A stretch of 54,348 nucleotides of DNA from an uncultured Prevotellaceae bacterium. Lineage in GTDB: Bacteria > Bacteroidota > Bacteroidia > Bacteroidales > Bacteroidaceae. Below, in pieces: positions 18,009-26,639 of this stretch. Under the pieces are notes generated by a model. That model was not told the origin of the DNA. It worked only from the letters and a program-made list of their open reading frames with translations, and did no database searches. A program made the translations under genes and the position numbers. Numbering within the stretch: position 1 is the stretch's first letter; each line of letters begins with the position of its first letter. The stretch covers positions 1 to 54,348 of the forward strand of contig CALFJG010000073.1 in NCBI GenBank assembly GCA_937877625.1, read 5' to 3'.

Positions 18009-18227
18009 ATGACAGTCCGTCCTGTTCCAAACTCCGTGCGTCGCCTTGCGGTGTTGCGCCTTCATCTGCCGAATGGGGAGGTACTCTCGCGGCAGGTGGT
18101 GGAGGAACGTGGGGGAAAGTATCTCAGACACTATCCGTTGGTTGAAGAATTGCCACATACCCCTTGGCTACGGGGCGACTACTACTTAACACCTACTGCT
18201 GTGACGTATGGCTCCACCACGGTCTGA
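18009..18227 (+). CDS. small hypothetical protein preceding comEC
   Basis: 72 residues, soluble, Arg/Pro-rich (MTVRPVPNSVRRLAVL...). No family recognised. It starts at an ATG after a T-rich tract and overlaps the comEC start by 20 nt (comEC ATG at 18208), an arrangement that suggests translational coupling. This overlap, plus an unbroken frame, is the reason to list it; there is no independent evidence that it is translated. It could instead be part of the comEC leader. Confidence 0.45.
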   Translation: MTVRPVPNSVRRLAVLRLHLPNGEVLSRQVVEERGGKYLRHYPLVEELPHTPWLRGDYYLTPTAVTYGSTTV

Positions 18228-20283
18228 ATACCTGCAGCAACAGTCACTCCCGCAACTGTGGCTGTTGCTTCCGCTTGTGGTCGGAATGGTGGTGGGACAC
18301 CGTGCATACTTTTTCCTCACGCCTTATTCCCATCATCTTCTATCGGCCTGCATTGTCTTCGCCCTCGTGGCAGTGACGCTGCATCTGATACGGCGTACCG
18401 CCTTGCGCTTCGTGGCTACGGTATGCTTCGTATTGGCTATCGCCACAGCCGGCACGCTTTTGATGCTCACCGACATAGCGCGCGTAGAGACGCTATGGCC
18501 CAACGAGCCTAACCACTACGCCGTGCGCATCGTTTCGCTACCAAAGTCGTCGGCCAGAAGTTGGGGCGTGGAGGCCGAGATAGAGCGTGGAGAATATGCC
18601 GGGAAGCACGTTATGCTCTATTTTCCCGATAGCGTGCAGCCACAAACGGGTGAGCGCCGACAAGTATGGGCACGCATCGAGCCGCCGAGGTCTTCGGGCA
18701 ATCCCTACGCCTTCGACTTTGCGGCTTACTTGCTCACGCAACGCATCAGCGGCACTGCATACGTGCCGCGTTCTGTTGTCTTGCCACCCGACACCGCTTT
18801 CTCCCTCGCTGCCTGGGCCTTGCGCCTGCAATCCTCGGCCTCGGAGCGGCTGCGGAGGCATTTCGCCGGCAACGATTTTGCTATGCTCGGCGCGATGACC
18901 GTGGGCGACAAACGCGCCTTGACCGCCACGCTGCGCGAGGTGTTTCAAGACACGGGTACAAGCCACCTGCTCGCCCTCTCGGGCTTACATCTCGGCATAC
19001 TCTTCGGCCTCTTTCAGTTGCTTCTGCTCAATCGTCTGCGCCGCCGCCCGCTACGGGTCGTTGCCGTAGGCTTCGGCCTCGCGCTGGTGTGGCTCTACGT
19101 CCTCGTCGCGGCGATGCCGGTGTCGCTAATACGTGCCGCCACGATGCTCTCCCTGGCGCAGTTGATGCTACTCTCGCGGCGCGACACGTCGGGGCTCGAC
19201 AGGCTGTTAGTTGCTGCAATCCTGTTGCTCATCGTCTCACCCCTGTCGCTCCTCGACTTGGGCTTCCAACTCTCTTTCCTCTCTGTGGCAGCCATTCTGA
19301 CGCTGGCACCTTTGTGTCCTACGCTCCCGCCAGAGCGAAACCGCCTGCTACGTTATCTCTATGCAAGCATCGTTGTCAGCCTCGCCGCTTGGATCGGCAC
19401 ACTCCCCGTCGTAGCCTATCATTTCCACGTTATAGCACTTTACAGCCTGCCTGCCAATCTTATCGTCATCGCCCTTGCCACACCGCTCCTGGCACTCTGC
19501 GCCGCGTTTTTCCTGCTGCCACATTGCGAGAGCCTTTTCGTGCCGGCCATAAAAGGCGTGCTGCAGGCCATCAATGCCTCGTTGCACACCATTGCCCAAC
19601 TACCAGGAAGCACGCTAAGCCTCTATCCCACCGGCCTCGGCACATTACTCTCCCTCGCGCTTATCGTACTCGTCGTGTTATGGCGCATACACCGCACAAA
19701 GCCTTTCGCCATCATCGCCATCGCTGTTTTCTGCTCACTTGTGGCAGTAGAATCATACGCTCACCGCCCCGCACGTTTGCAAAGCCAACTCGTGTTCTAC
19801 AACCTTTGGCGTGGCTCCGCCGTGCAAGCCATCGGTGCCGACGGACGCTCTTATCTGTGGACGCGGGGTGCGGGGACTTATGACGACGTGTGTCGCTTGG
19901 AACGCGAGTTTTTTTTACAGGAAAACATCCGTCAGCCGCTGCCCTTAGACAGTGCCTACCGCGACAGCCTTATCTGCTTCGCGCCGCCGCTCGTGGCCTT
20001 CGGCGGGAAACGTGTAGCACTATTGGCAGAGAAACAGTCGCGCGACACCCTTCCTACCGTGCCTGTTGACTATCTGCTCGTAGCAAGAGGCTATAGCGGA
20101 CGCCCCGCAGCAACGCTTCGCCGCTTCCCACGTGCCACCGTTGTGCTCGATGCCTCTCTCGGAACGGTCTATCGCCAACTCTTTCACCAAGCCGCCGACT
20201 CCCTCCACCAACCCTGCCACGACATTAAGCAACAAGGCGCACTCATCGTGCCGCTCACCTCGGCAGCAGCACAGAAACAGTAG
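18208..20283 (+). CDS. comEC: ComEC/Rec2-family membrane protein
   Basis: A 691-residue inner-membrane protein of the DNA-uptake channel family. A DUF4131-like N-terminal part (about 15-185) with three membrane helices is followed by the Competence domain (about 200-500) with the hallmark TGTSHLLALSGLHLGIL and many helices. The C-terminal 170 residues begin with QLVFYNLWRGSAVQAI, where other ComEC proteins carry a metallo-beta-lactamase-like nuclease, but no HxHxDH motif is present. In species not known to be competent the role is unclear. The start MAPPRSEYLQQQ was chosen because it precedes the first helix and overlaps the upstream small ORF. The C-terminus converges on the thioesterase gene, 82 nt away. 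Confidence 0.9.
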   Translation: MAPPRSEYLQQQSLPQLWLLLPLVVGMVVGHRAYFFLTPYSHHLLSACIVFALVAVTLHLIRRTALRFVATVCFVLAIATAGTLLMLTDIARVETLWPNEPNHYAVRIVSLPKSSARSWGVEAEIERGEYAGKHVMLYFPDSVQPQTGERRQVWARIEPPRSSGNPYAFDFAAYLLTQRISGTAYVPRSVVLPPDTAFSLAAWALRLQSSASERLRRHFAGNDFAMLGAMTVGDKRALTATLREVFQDTGTSHLLALSGLHLGILFGLFQLLLLNRLRRRPLRVVAVGFGLALVWLYVLVAAMPVSLIRAATMLSLAQLMLLSRRDTSGLDRLLVAAILLLIVSPLSLLDLGFQLSFLSVAAILTLAPLCPTLPPERNRLLRYLYASIVVSLAAWIGTLPVVAYHFHVIALYSLPANLIVIALATPLLALCAAFFLLPHCESLFVPAIKGVLQAINASLHTIAQLPGSTLSLYPTGLGTLLSLALIVLVVLWRIHRTKPFAIIAIAVFCSLVAVESYAHRPARLQSQLVFYNLWRGSAVQAIGADGRSYLWTRGAGTYDDVCRLEREFFLQENIRQPLPLDSAYRDSLICFAPPLVAFGGKRVALLAEKQSRDTLPTVPVDYLLVARGYSGRPAATLRRFPRATVVLDASLGTVYRQLFHQAADSLHQPCHDIKQQGALIVPLTSAAAQKQ

Positions 20284-20365
20284 CTGCATCTCGCTCCCCT
20301 CCCTGACGTTAAGCACCGATGCAGACACAAGTATCGGATTGCGGCCTATTGGCAGCAAAGATATA

Positions 20366-21139
20366 CTAATGCTTAACAACCCTTCCTGTCGTATCCTCTG
20401 CAAACGAAACCACGGCCTTTGATACCGTCGTGGTGTCGGAGCGTTTCAATACGGCGAGGTATTTGCGTTCTTCGATTTCCTCCGTAAGGACTTCAAGACG
20501 GTCGCCATAAAACGTTTCTGCAGCGTACGTCATTTCTATGCGCGTGGGTATGTGGCGTAAGATGTTGAGCCGATCCTTATACATATAATACAGAGAATCG
20601 ACAGCCATAAGCATATAGCGAATAGAGTTTACGTGGCCGTTGATGTCAAGGTCGCTATGCACCACGTCAATAAGGCGGTGTTGTGTTGCCTCACCCGACA
20701 ACCGACAGCGTGTAAACGATGCGAGGGGTATCTCCTTTGTGTCCATCGCCTTGTGAAACCCCGGATTGTCTATCTCTTCAAGATTAACTGGTTGGCGTGT
20801 GTCTAAACTGATGAGTGCCCACACGCTACTGGCGTAACCGAGCGGGCTGCCACTCTCGTCTTTTATAGCAAAATGACGATCGGTGAATTGACGATAGATG
20901 CGTGACACCCACGTTTCTACATCAAACCTCTCGCCCGTGAGCGGCACATGCGACATATCTATCAGCAAGCGCGAGAGCACCCACGCAAAGCGTTGCTTCT
21001 GCATCGTGTCGTAGCCAAAGCCGTGAGTTATGGCTGCCTTTTCGGCCACACGCAATAAGGTGTTGCCCAGCACACCCCACGACAAACGACCTGTTACATC
21101 CTCGCTGAATGGTTCAACCTGAAAAGAAAACTTATCCAT
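20366..21139 (-). CDS. acyl-ACP thioesterase
   Basis: 257 residues with the double hot-dog fold of the FatA/FatB-type acyl-ACP thioesterase family, which releases fatty acids from acyl carrier protein. The first hot-dog (about 1-135) includes LLRVAEKAAITHGFGYD and WVLSRLLIDMSHVPLTGERFDVETW. The second (about 150-250) includes the conserved HSDLDINGHVNSIRYM, with the catalytic Asp/Asn/His cluster of the family. Monocistronic: a -7 box lies upstream and a terminator for the next minus-strand gene lies beyond it. It converges with comEC. Confidence 0.88.
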   Translation of the reverse strand: MDKFSFQVEPFSEDVTGRLSWGVLGNTLLRVAEKAAITHGFGYDTMQKQRFAWVLSRLLIDMSHVPLTGERFDVETWVSRIYRQFTDRHFAIKDESGSPLGYASSVWALISLDTRQPVNLEEIDNPGFHKAMDTKEIPLASFTRCRLSGEATQHRLIDVVHSDLDINGHVNSIRYMLMAVDSLYYMYKDRLNILRHIPTRIEMTYAAETFYGDRLEVLTEEIEERKYLAVLKRSDTTTVSKAVVSFAEDTTGRVVKH

Positions 21140-21179
21140 AGTTAGTTGATTGATGTGTTGTGAACGTAGTAAGACAGGG

Positions 21180-21187
21180 CAAAAGTA
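21180..21187 (-). promoter_or_regulatory. -7 box of the thioesterase gene
   Basis: Minus strand TACTTTTG, a perfect TAnnTTTG, 40 nt before the ATG. No -33 TTG lies at 19-20 nt. Confidence 0.5.
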
Positions 21188-21295
21188 ACTGATTTCCTCA
21201 TAATGTCGGAATAACGCAAAAGAAATAACGTATCAGCAAGGTGTCCGAGGCTTGTAGTGTGTGCGCATTACCGTGCTTTTGGGTGTGCCAAAAGA

Positions 21296-21335
21296 ATTAA
21301 GGGTGAAAGGCTGCGGAGAACTTTTCACCCTTAAT
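21296..21335 (-). terminator. terminator of the DUF4923 gene
   Basis: A 13-bp perfect stem (ATTAAGGGTGAAA / TTTCACCCTTAAT) with a 14-nt loop, 33 nt past the DUF4923 stop. The T content on the minus strand comes from the stem and the sequence after it. Confidence 0.7.
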
Positions 21336-21367
21336 GTGTATTTAACGTAGGAAAGTTTTAGGCCGGC

Positions 21368-22045
21368 CTACTTTATCATTTCCAGTCCGACATACATACC
21401 GTCGTACGAACTGAGAAGGCTGCTGAGCGTGTTGAGGGTGGCGTTGCCACTTAGCCCGCCTACCGTGGTGAGAATGTTCTTTAACTTGTCGGCCTCAATG
21501 AGTAGGCTGAGTTTGCCGCCGGAAAGGGCAACGTGTACCGTGGTGTGCATCATACCCCCAAGGTAGTTGAGACGCAGCGTCTTGTCGCTGGTGTTGAGCA
21601 CATAATCGCCACTAACGGATTTGCCTGCAATTTTTCCTGAGAAAGTCTTGTCGCTATTGAACGTGAGCTGGCAGGTGTTCTGGTTGAAACCAACTTGGGT
21701 GAGTTGCGCGTCAATCTTTTGCTCTATGGCCGAGGAGGCCGCCGAGCCGCCGATGCGTTGCAGGGCGTTGCTGCTTTCGAAGGCTACACTTGAGCCACTA
21801 TACTTCCACGAGCCAACAATGTTGCTCTCGGTGAGGGTGCTGTTGCCGAGTACTCCTTCTAACAAACCGCCGAGTAGGGCTGTTACCGTGTTGCCAGAGG
21901 TGGAGGAGGTGGTGGTGGCGGTAGAAGAGCCACTGTCTGTGGTTACGCCTTGAAGAAGGTTCGACCCAAGGCTTTGCAATGTGGAATTGCAACTGCTTAG
22001 CATTGCTGTGAAACAAAGTGCTGCGCAAATGATGTACTTTTTCAT
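21368..22045 (-). CDS. DUF4923 lipoprotein
   Basis: 225 residues. A type II signal peptide (MKKYIICAALCFTAMLSSC, Cys19) is followed by a Ser/Thr/Gly-rich linker (about 30-62) and a lipocalin/calycin-like beta region with ESNIVGSWKYSGSSVAFES, CQLTFNSDKTFSG and VSGDYVLNTSDKTLRLNYLGG. This matches the Bacteroidales DUF4923 family; its function is unknown and it probably sits in the outer membrane or periplasm. Both a -7 box upstream and a terminator downstream are visible, so it is probably transcribed alone. Confidence 0.8.
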   Translation of the reverse strand: MKKYIICAALCFTAMLSSCNSTLQSLGSNLLQGVTTDSGSSTATTTSSTSGNTVTALLGGLLEGVLGNSTLTESNIVGSWKYSGSSVAFESSNALQRIGGSAASSAIEQKIDAQLTQVGFNQNTCQLTFNSDKTFSGKIAGKSVSGDYVLNTSDKTLRLNYLGGMMHTTVHVALSGGKLSLLIEADKLKNILTTVGGLSGNATLNTLSSLLSSYDGMYVGLEMIK

Positions 22046-22091
22046 TGGTGAAATAACAATTGTTGTTTATTTGTTTTCCGTTATGCGCGTG

Positions 22092-22099
22092 CAAAGATA
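22092..22099 (-). promoter_or_regulatory. -7 box of the DUF4923 gene
   Basis: Minus strand TATCTTTG, perfect TAnnTTTG, 46 nt before the ATG. No clear -33 element. Confidence 0.5.
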
Positions 22100-22214
22100 A
22101 GCAAAATGGTATAAGGTGAAGCAGGCTTTGAGAACCGATTACTACATTTCTGCTCTATTTATGTTCTATTTTGTTGTTCAGACATTGATTTCTAACGAGA
22201 ATGATACAAGCAGT

Positions 22215-24194
22215 TTATGGCGTTTGATGCAAGGCTCTTACGCCACTCACCTCGGTAGAGGCTTCTCCGACGGCTTCCATCTGTCGGAACACGGCGGTGT
22301 GGATGCGTATGAAGTCAATGCCGCTGAGATGTACGTGGTTTCCGTCTTTGTCAACGGCCCAGTCTATGTTAAATCGGCAGCCGTCGGTGCCGTTTGGCAG
22401 GTTGTCGGCATATCCCCAGGCGAAGGCTGGCTGCAGCCACGTCTCGCCGCTCTGATAGGCGTGGTCGGGTAGGAGAGTAAAGGTGAATTGCAGTTGTTCG
22501 TCGGCAACCCAGGAGGGATAATAAGGCTGTCGGTGGTAGATGTTCTGCGCAAGGTATCCGTGCTTTCCGTTCCCGTCGTGCCACGCGATGTATTGCGCGT
22601 CGGCGCACCACGGCATACCGTTGCTCTCGGGCGTATGGTCGTCGGCGGGTCGGATGTAGGTAAGTGTAAAATCTCTTATCGCTTCGGCTTGTTCGCTTCC
22701 GGCGAGCTCGTACCATGTGTCGTCGGGCAGTCCGTTACTGTTGTCGTCGCGCATCACACTGACAATGCCCGGCTCGCTCGCATTTTCAAAGGCATTGCCA
22801 AGCACTTCAATGTCGTACTCGCCAGCGATGTTCTCCACACGTCTGCCAAAGCCTGCCACGAGGTAGCCTCCCGCTCCGCCGAGCGTTACCAGCCCCGTTC
22901 GCCCCTCGCCAATGGCTTGAAACACTTTGGCACACATCGCTGCCGCGTCGTCGCCGAGGGTGTATTCGGGCAGGAGGTTCACAAACTGGCCCGGTGCAGG
23001 CTTATAGGCAAAGATACGTTGCAAGCCATACGTCTTTTCTCCGCCGTTCGGTTTGTTGCCGTCGCTCAGCGTGGTGTTTGCGACAAAAGCAAAGTGGGCA
23101 GGAATGTCGCCGGCCTGTGCTTCCCACAGGCGTTTCCCCGTGGCATCGTAGCACATAACACGCCCGGGCGACACATAGTCGCGCGCGTCGGTGATGTATA
23201 TACGCTGTGTGGCTTCATCGTATGCAAGGCCGTAGGGCATCTGAATGTCGGAAAGTGTGCCGTCGGTAATAAAGTCGGAGGTGGTGCGGGTGGCGGGATT
23301 ATAGCGTAGGATAGCCTTGCCGGTCTGCCCGCCGCGTAGTGTAAGAAGTTCCTCTCCGATGAAGCAGAAAACATCAGCCTCTATGCCCAGCCGCTCTTCC
23401 ACCGTGGCTGTTTGCGGGTTGACAATATATATATCGGATGGCGTGTCGCTATAGTTGCCCCGCGAACTGACATAAAGCTTTTCGCCGTGCGCTTTAACAA
23501 TATGAAGATTAGGTGCCACGTCGATTGTTTTTGTCACACTAAAAGCGGCTATGTCTATCACGGAAATGGTGCGGTCGTAACTCGGTGGGCGGTAGCCTCC
23601 GCTGTTCGCCACATAGAGCGTGTGGCCTAAGCGTGCCATTTGTTCGGGTTGGTAGCCCACTTCGCAGGTGGCCTCCACCTGAAGCGTGGCCGTGTCTATC
23701 CGTGCCACTATGCCTCGGCGTGACGTGGGGTCGTTGGGCTGCACAGGCCCTGCGTACGATGTCACATAGGCTTTTCCCTCGTGGAAACAGATGTAGCGGC
23801 AGTTGGGGATAGATATCGTGCCGATGTGGCGGGCGGTGCGTGCGTCCATCACTTCTACCAACCCGCTCACGTTCAAAAGTGCGTAGAGGCGTGTGCCATA
23901 CACAGCCAAATCGTTGCCCACGTCACCGAGCTCAAGCGAGACGGTAGGGTTTTGCTCCGGAAAGATGTTGTGGCGATAGATGCCGAGCGTGCCATCATAA
24001 AAGTCAAGCGTGGCTTTGTTCGAACCCATGTTGCCTTCGTTAAGCAAGTAGAAACTACTGCCAGCGGCGAGTGTCGGTTGTTCGGTGGACGGTACGAGCA
24101 GTTCATCGTCGCCCCGACAGCCTGTCAAAGCATACAAAGCCAGAATGGCAGAAAAGATTGATAGGCGTTGAAGATTAAGCATAAAAAGCGGCAT
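22215..24194 (-). CDS. YncE/DUF5074 (BtuG-like) surface lipoprotein with an extra C-terminal domain
   Basis: 659 residues. The type II signal peptide has its lipobox at LTGC (Cys26); the start may instead be the Met at 24182. Residues about 45-375 form a seven-bladed-propeller-type repeat region (YLLNEGNMGSNKATLDFYDG, YVTSYAGP, VAPNLHIVKAHGEKLYVSSRGNYSD) like YncE/DUF5074 proteins. BtuG, the cobalamin-capturing surface lipoprotein of Bacteroides, belongs to that family. Residues about 395-655 form a second domain beginning PGQFVNLLPEYTLGDDAA and containing SEPGIVSVMRDDNSNGLPDDTWYELAGSE, like separate surface proteins of Bacteroides B12 loci. A role in cobalamin or other ligand capture is inferred. 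No BtuB receptor gene is adjacent and no cobalamin riboswitch fits the short leader. Confidence 0.7.
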   Translation of the reverse strand: MPLFMLNLQRLSIFSAILALYALTGCRGDDELLVPSTEQPTLAAGSSFYLLNEGNMGSNKATLDFYDGTLGIYRHNIFPEQNPTVSLELGDVGNDLAVYGTRLYALLNVSGLVEVMDARTARHIGTISIPNCRYICFHEGKAYVTSYAGPVQPNDPTSRRGIVARIDTATLQVEATCEVGYQPEQMARLGHTLYVANSGGYRPPSYDRTISVIDIAAFSVTKTIDVAPNLHIVKAHGEKLYVSSRGNYSDTPSDIYIVNPQTATVEERLGIEADVFCFIGEELLTLRGGQTGKAILRYNPATRTTSDFITDGTLSDIQMPYGLAYDEATQRIYITDARDYVSPGRVMCYDATGKRLWEAQAGDIPAHFAFVANTTLSDGNKPNGGEKTYGLQRIFAYKPAPGQFVNLLPEYTLGDDAAAMCAKVFQAIGEGRTGLVTLGGAGGYLVAGFGRRVENIAGEYDIEVLGNAFENASEPGIVSVMRDDNSNGLPDDTWYELAGSEQAEAIRDFTLTYIRPADDHTPESNGMPWCADAQYIAWHDGNGKHGYLAQNIYHRQPYYPSWVADEQLQFTFTLLPDHAYQSGETWLQPAFAWGYADNLPNGTDGCRFNIDWAVDKDGNHVHLSGIDFIRIHTAVFRQMEAVGEASTEVSGVRALHQTP

Positions 24195-24211
24195 TCCTTA
24201 GCTTTGGTTTG

Positions 24212-24219
24212 CAAAGATA
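24212..24219 (-). promoter_or_regulatory. -7 box of the BtuG-like gene
   Basis: Minus strand TATCTTTG. The expected start site, about 4 nt downstream, leaves a leader of only about 14 nt to the Met at 24194 or 26 nt to the Met at 24182. Confidence 0.5.
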
Positions 24220-24295
24220 CGCTATTTTGTTTGTCCTCTTTTCTCTGTGGCTTTCAAAATAGGTGGGCGAGGTGCTGTTCTCTTTGTTTTTTACA

Positions 24296-24303
24296 TATTT
24301 TTG
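24296..24303 (+). promoter_or_regulatory. -7 box overlapping the manA start region
   Basis: TATTTTTG, a perfect TAnnTTTG, ends 6 nt before the manA ATG at 24310. Transcription would start within a few nucleotides of the ATG, so the mRNA may be leaderless. No TTG is seen 19-20 nt upstream. Confidence 0.45.
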
Positions 24304-24309
24304 CCGCCA

Positions 24310-25278
24310 ATGAAACCGCTAAAATTTCGTGCCGTCTTTGTGTCCAAGCTTTGGGGCGGAACGGCTATTGCAGACCTGAAAAAGATAAATACCGACGGAG
24401 CCAATATTGGCGAGTCGCTTGAACTCTCTGCCTTGCCCGGGCAGGAAACCATCTGTGTCAGCGAGGGCTACGAAGGCTTGACGCTTCCACGGCTCATAGA
24501 AAAGTACGGTGTCGGGCTAATGGGTGAGAGAATTCTTCAACGCTATGGCTCGCATTTTCCGCTACTCGTCAAATTTATTGATGCTTGCGAACCGCTTAGT
24601 GTGCAGGTTCACCCCGATGATGCGCTGGCACAGAGCCTCGGTATGCCGTTTGGGAAGAGCGAGATGTGGTATGTGGCTGACGTAAAGCCCGGTGCCTCCC
24701 TCGTGGCGGGTTTTCGCGAAGATGTTGACCCCGCTGTGTTTGAGCAACTCCTGGCCGATGGCACACTTTTGACCAAAGCCAACGTTTATAATACGCATCC
24801 GGGCGACGCCTTCTATATTCCTGCCGGCACGCTTCATAGCATCGGTGCTGGCAACTTGATTATAGAGATACAGCAAACCAGCGGTGCTACCTATCGTGTT
24901 TATGATTTTGACCGTACGGACGCTCAAGGCCGGAAGCGCGAACTACACGTGGCAATGGCGAAGCGTGCGCTGAACTTCAACGGGCGGACAGACTATCACT
25001 GCACGCCGCAATCGTCTGGCAGCGAGCTTTCCGCAGTGTGCCGTTCTCCTTATTTCTCTGTCGCCTCGCTTTGTTTGCAGAAGCCGTATGCGTTGTCGCT
25101 CAAAGATATTGGCTCGTTTGTTGTTGTGGTGTGCTATCAAGGTGCGGCAACCTTGATAGACCAAGAAGGAAATACCGAAACGCTATGTGCGGGTGAAACG
25201 TTGCTCGTGCCTGCTTCCGCTACAATGTTGCATCTTACCCCAAGCGGCAAGTTTGCCGCGCTTTTAGCAAGTGTGTAG
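24310..25278 (+). CDS. manA: mannose-6-phosphate isomerase (type I)
   Basis: 322 residues from the ATG at 24310 (MKPLKFRAVFVSKLWGG). An open frame continues 63 nt upstream, but those codons cross the -7 box and do not resemble the family. The enzyme interconverts mannose-6-P and fructose-6-P using Zn2+. Metal ligands are visible in VQVHPDDALA (Gln and His), GKSEMWY (Glu) and IPAGTLHSIGAG (His); the cupin fold continues with the substrate-site segment YRVYDFDR. The length matches the short ManA of Firmicutes and Bacteroidetes. It is divergent from the BtuG-like gene and convergent with the epimerase gene, from which a large hairpin separates it. Confidence 0.93.
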   Translation: MKPLKFRAVFVSKLWGGTAIADLKKINTDGANIGESLELSALPGQETICVSEGYEGLTLPRLIEKYGVGLMGERILQRYGSHFPLLVKFIDACEPLSVQVHPDDALAQSLGMPFGKSEMWYVADVKPGASLVAGFREDVDPAVFEQLLADGTLLTKANVYNTHPGDAFYIPAGTLHSIGAGNLIIEIQQTSGATYRVYDFDRTDAQGRKRELHVAMAKRALNFNGRTDYHCTPQSSGSELSAVCRSPYFSVASLCLQKPYALSLKDIGSFVVVVCYQGAATLIDQEGNTETLCAGETLLVPASATMLHLTPSGKFAALLASV

Positions 25279-25343
25279 CCGCGTTGCGCTGAACGCCTAT
25301 CTTGAACTGTTGCAGGCTAATGTCCTTTCTTGGATTACATACT

Positions 25344-25411
25344 CGGCGCAAAAGAAAAACTCAGAGCCTTCGATTTTGAAGTCAAAGGCTCTGGGTTTTT
25401 CTTTTGCGCCG
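25344..25411. terminator. 68-bp inverted repeat, bidirectional terminator between manA and the epimerase gene
   Basis: The left arm CGGCGCAAAAGAAAAAC (25344-25360) is perfectly complementary to GTTTTTCTTTTGCGCCG (25395-25411). Inside it, CAGAGCCTT pairs with AAGGCTCTG (25362-25370 with 25385-25393). Only the pair next to the outer arm and the central loop are unpaired. The centre, GCCTTCGATTTTGAAGTCAA, differs from the palindromes at 17848-17907 at only a few positions. Confidence 0.88.
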
Positions 25412-25429
25412 AGCGGCATCGGGTGTGGT

Positions 25430-26605
25430 TTATGCTTGTTTTGCTACAATCTTTTCGAGTTCGCGCCAGCAGCAGAGCAGTCCGCGTGGCACGTGGAAGC
25501 AGCCTTTCCACTTACCGCCCTTGAGCGGTAGCAATACGTTTCCTTCGCGATTGAGATAGCCGTACCACTCGGGGAACTCGCTGTCGGTGAAGTGGCTCCA
25601 GGTGTATTCGTGGATGCGCTCAAACCATTTCAGACAACGCTCGTCGCCTGTGAGACGATAGCCTTTGATAAGCGAAATAAGCGTTTCGACGTGAACCCAC
25701 CAGAGTTTTTGGTCCCATTCCAGTTCGTGGCGCGGCTTGCCCAGGCGGTCCATAAAATAGAATATGCCACCGTACTCTTTGTCCCAGCCGTATTCTACTT
25801 CGTTGATACTGATGTCAACGGCTTTCTTGATAAGGTCTTGTCGCCCGAGGCGTTCGGCGAGGTCCATGATAAACCACGTACTCTCTATGGCGTGTCCAGG
25901 GTTCATCTTTCGCCCGTCGAAACAGTCGGAGAGTGTGCCGTCTTTGGACAAGGCTTCCACGATGAGACCCAGTTGCGGCTGATAGAACACGTCAAGCACT
26001 TCGTGCAGGCAGGTATCTATGGTTTTCTGTAGGAAGTCGGGTGCTAAGAGGTGTTCTATTTCGAGTGCCACGTTGCAGAGTATCATAGGCAGGTCAAAGG
26101 TCTTCAAGGCACGTGCTCCGGGTGCTGCTTTGTTCCATTTGCCTTTGGGGTTGTCCACTTTGGAGAGTACGATGTCGAACGTCTTGCGTGAGATTTCGGC
26201 GTACTCCTCGCTGCCGGTGGCTTTAGCGAGTTGGCCAAAGGCTATGGTGGCAAAGGTGTAGGAAAAGATGTTGTAGGGTTCGACGAGTGGGCGTCCCTCG
26301 CGGTCGAGGGCGAAATACCAGTTGAGGTTGCCGTCGTGTCCGTAGCGCTTAAGGAACTCTGCGCCTTGCTTGGCGCAGGCGAGCCATTCGGGGCGTTGTT
26401 CCACGGTGTTGTAGAGTTTGGAGAACATCCACACCTCGCGACCTTGCATCCACACGAATTTGTCGGTGTCGTAAACGTTGCCCTCGCGGTCGAGGCATGT
26501 GAAATAGCCTCCTCGTTCTAAGTCTTGCGATTTCTCAAGCCAGAAAGGCACTACTTTGTCGAGTAATTCGCTCCGATACTGTTCGGATAGTTGTTTGAAG
26601 TTCAT
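25430..26605 (-). CDS. AGE-family epimerase (N-acylglucosamine 2-epimerase type)
   Basis: 391 residues with an (alpha/alpha)6-barrel. Characteristic segments are DKFVWMQGREVWMFSKLYN (about 48-66), MNPGHAIESTWFIMDLAERLG (about 233-253), WDQKLWWVHVETLISLIKGY (about 297-316) and GKWKGCFHVPRGL (about 369-381). The histidines in PGHAIES and CFHVPR correspond to the catalytic pair of the N-acetylglucosamine 2-epimerases. The likely reaction is GlcNAc/ManNAc interconversion in amino-sugar or sialic acid use. A cellobiose or mannobiose epimerase is the alternative, but the CFHVPR motif favours the former. The YhcH-family gene 10 kb away is also from a family linked to sialic acid. Close to parC upstream (34 nt), so it may be co-transcribed with it. 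Confidence 0.82.
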   Translation of the reverse strand: MNFKQLSEQYRSELLDKVVPFWLEKSQDLERGGYFTCLDREGNVYDTDKFVWMQGREVWMFSKLYNTVEQRPEWLACAKQGAEFLKRYGHDGNLNWYFALDREGRPLVEPYNIFSYTFATIAFGQLAKATGSEEYAEISRKTFDIVLSKVDNPKGKWNKAAPGARALKTFDLPMILCNVALEIEHLLAPDFLQKTIDTCLHEVLDVFYQPQLGLIVEALSKDGTLSDCFDGRKMNPGHAIESTWFIMDLAERLGRQDLIKKAVDISINEVEYGWDKEYGGIFYFMDRLGKPRHELEWDQKLWWVHVETLISLIKGYRLTGDERCLKWFERIHEYTWSHFTDSEFPEWYGYLNREGNVLLPLKGGKWKGCFHVPRGLLCCWRELEKIVAKQA

Positions 26606-26639
26606 AGTAAGTCTATGCGTTAAGAATTATTATTAGTTG

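Noticed and set aside
18666..19883. 405-codon frame overlapping comEC in another frame
   Set aside because: Arg/His/Pro-rich composition typical of an off-frame shadow; comEC is the real gene.
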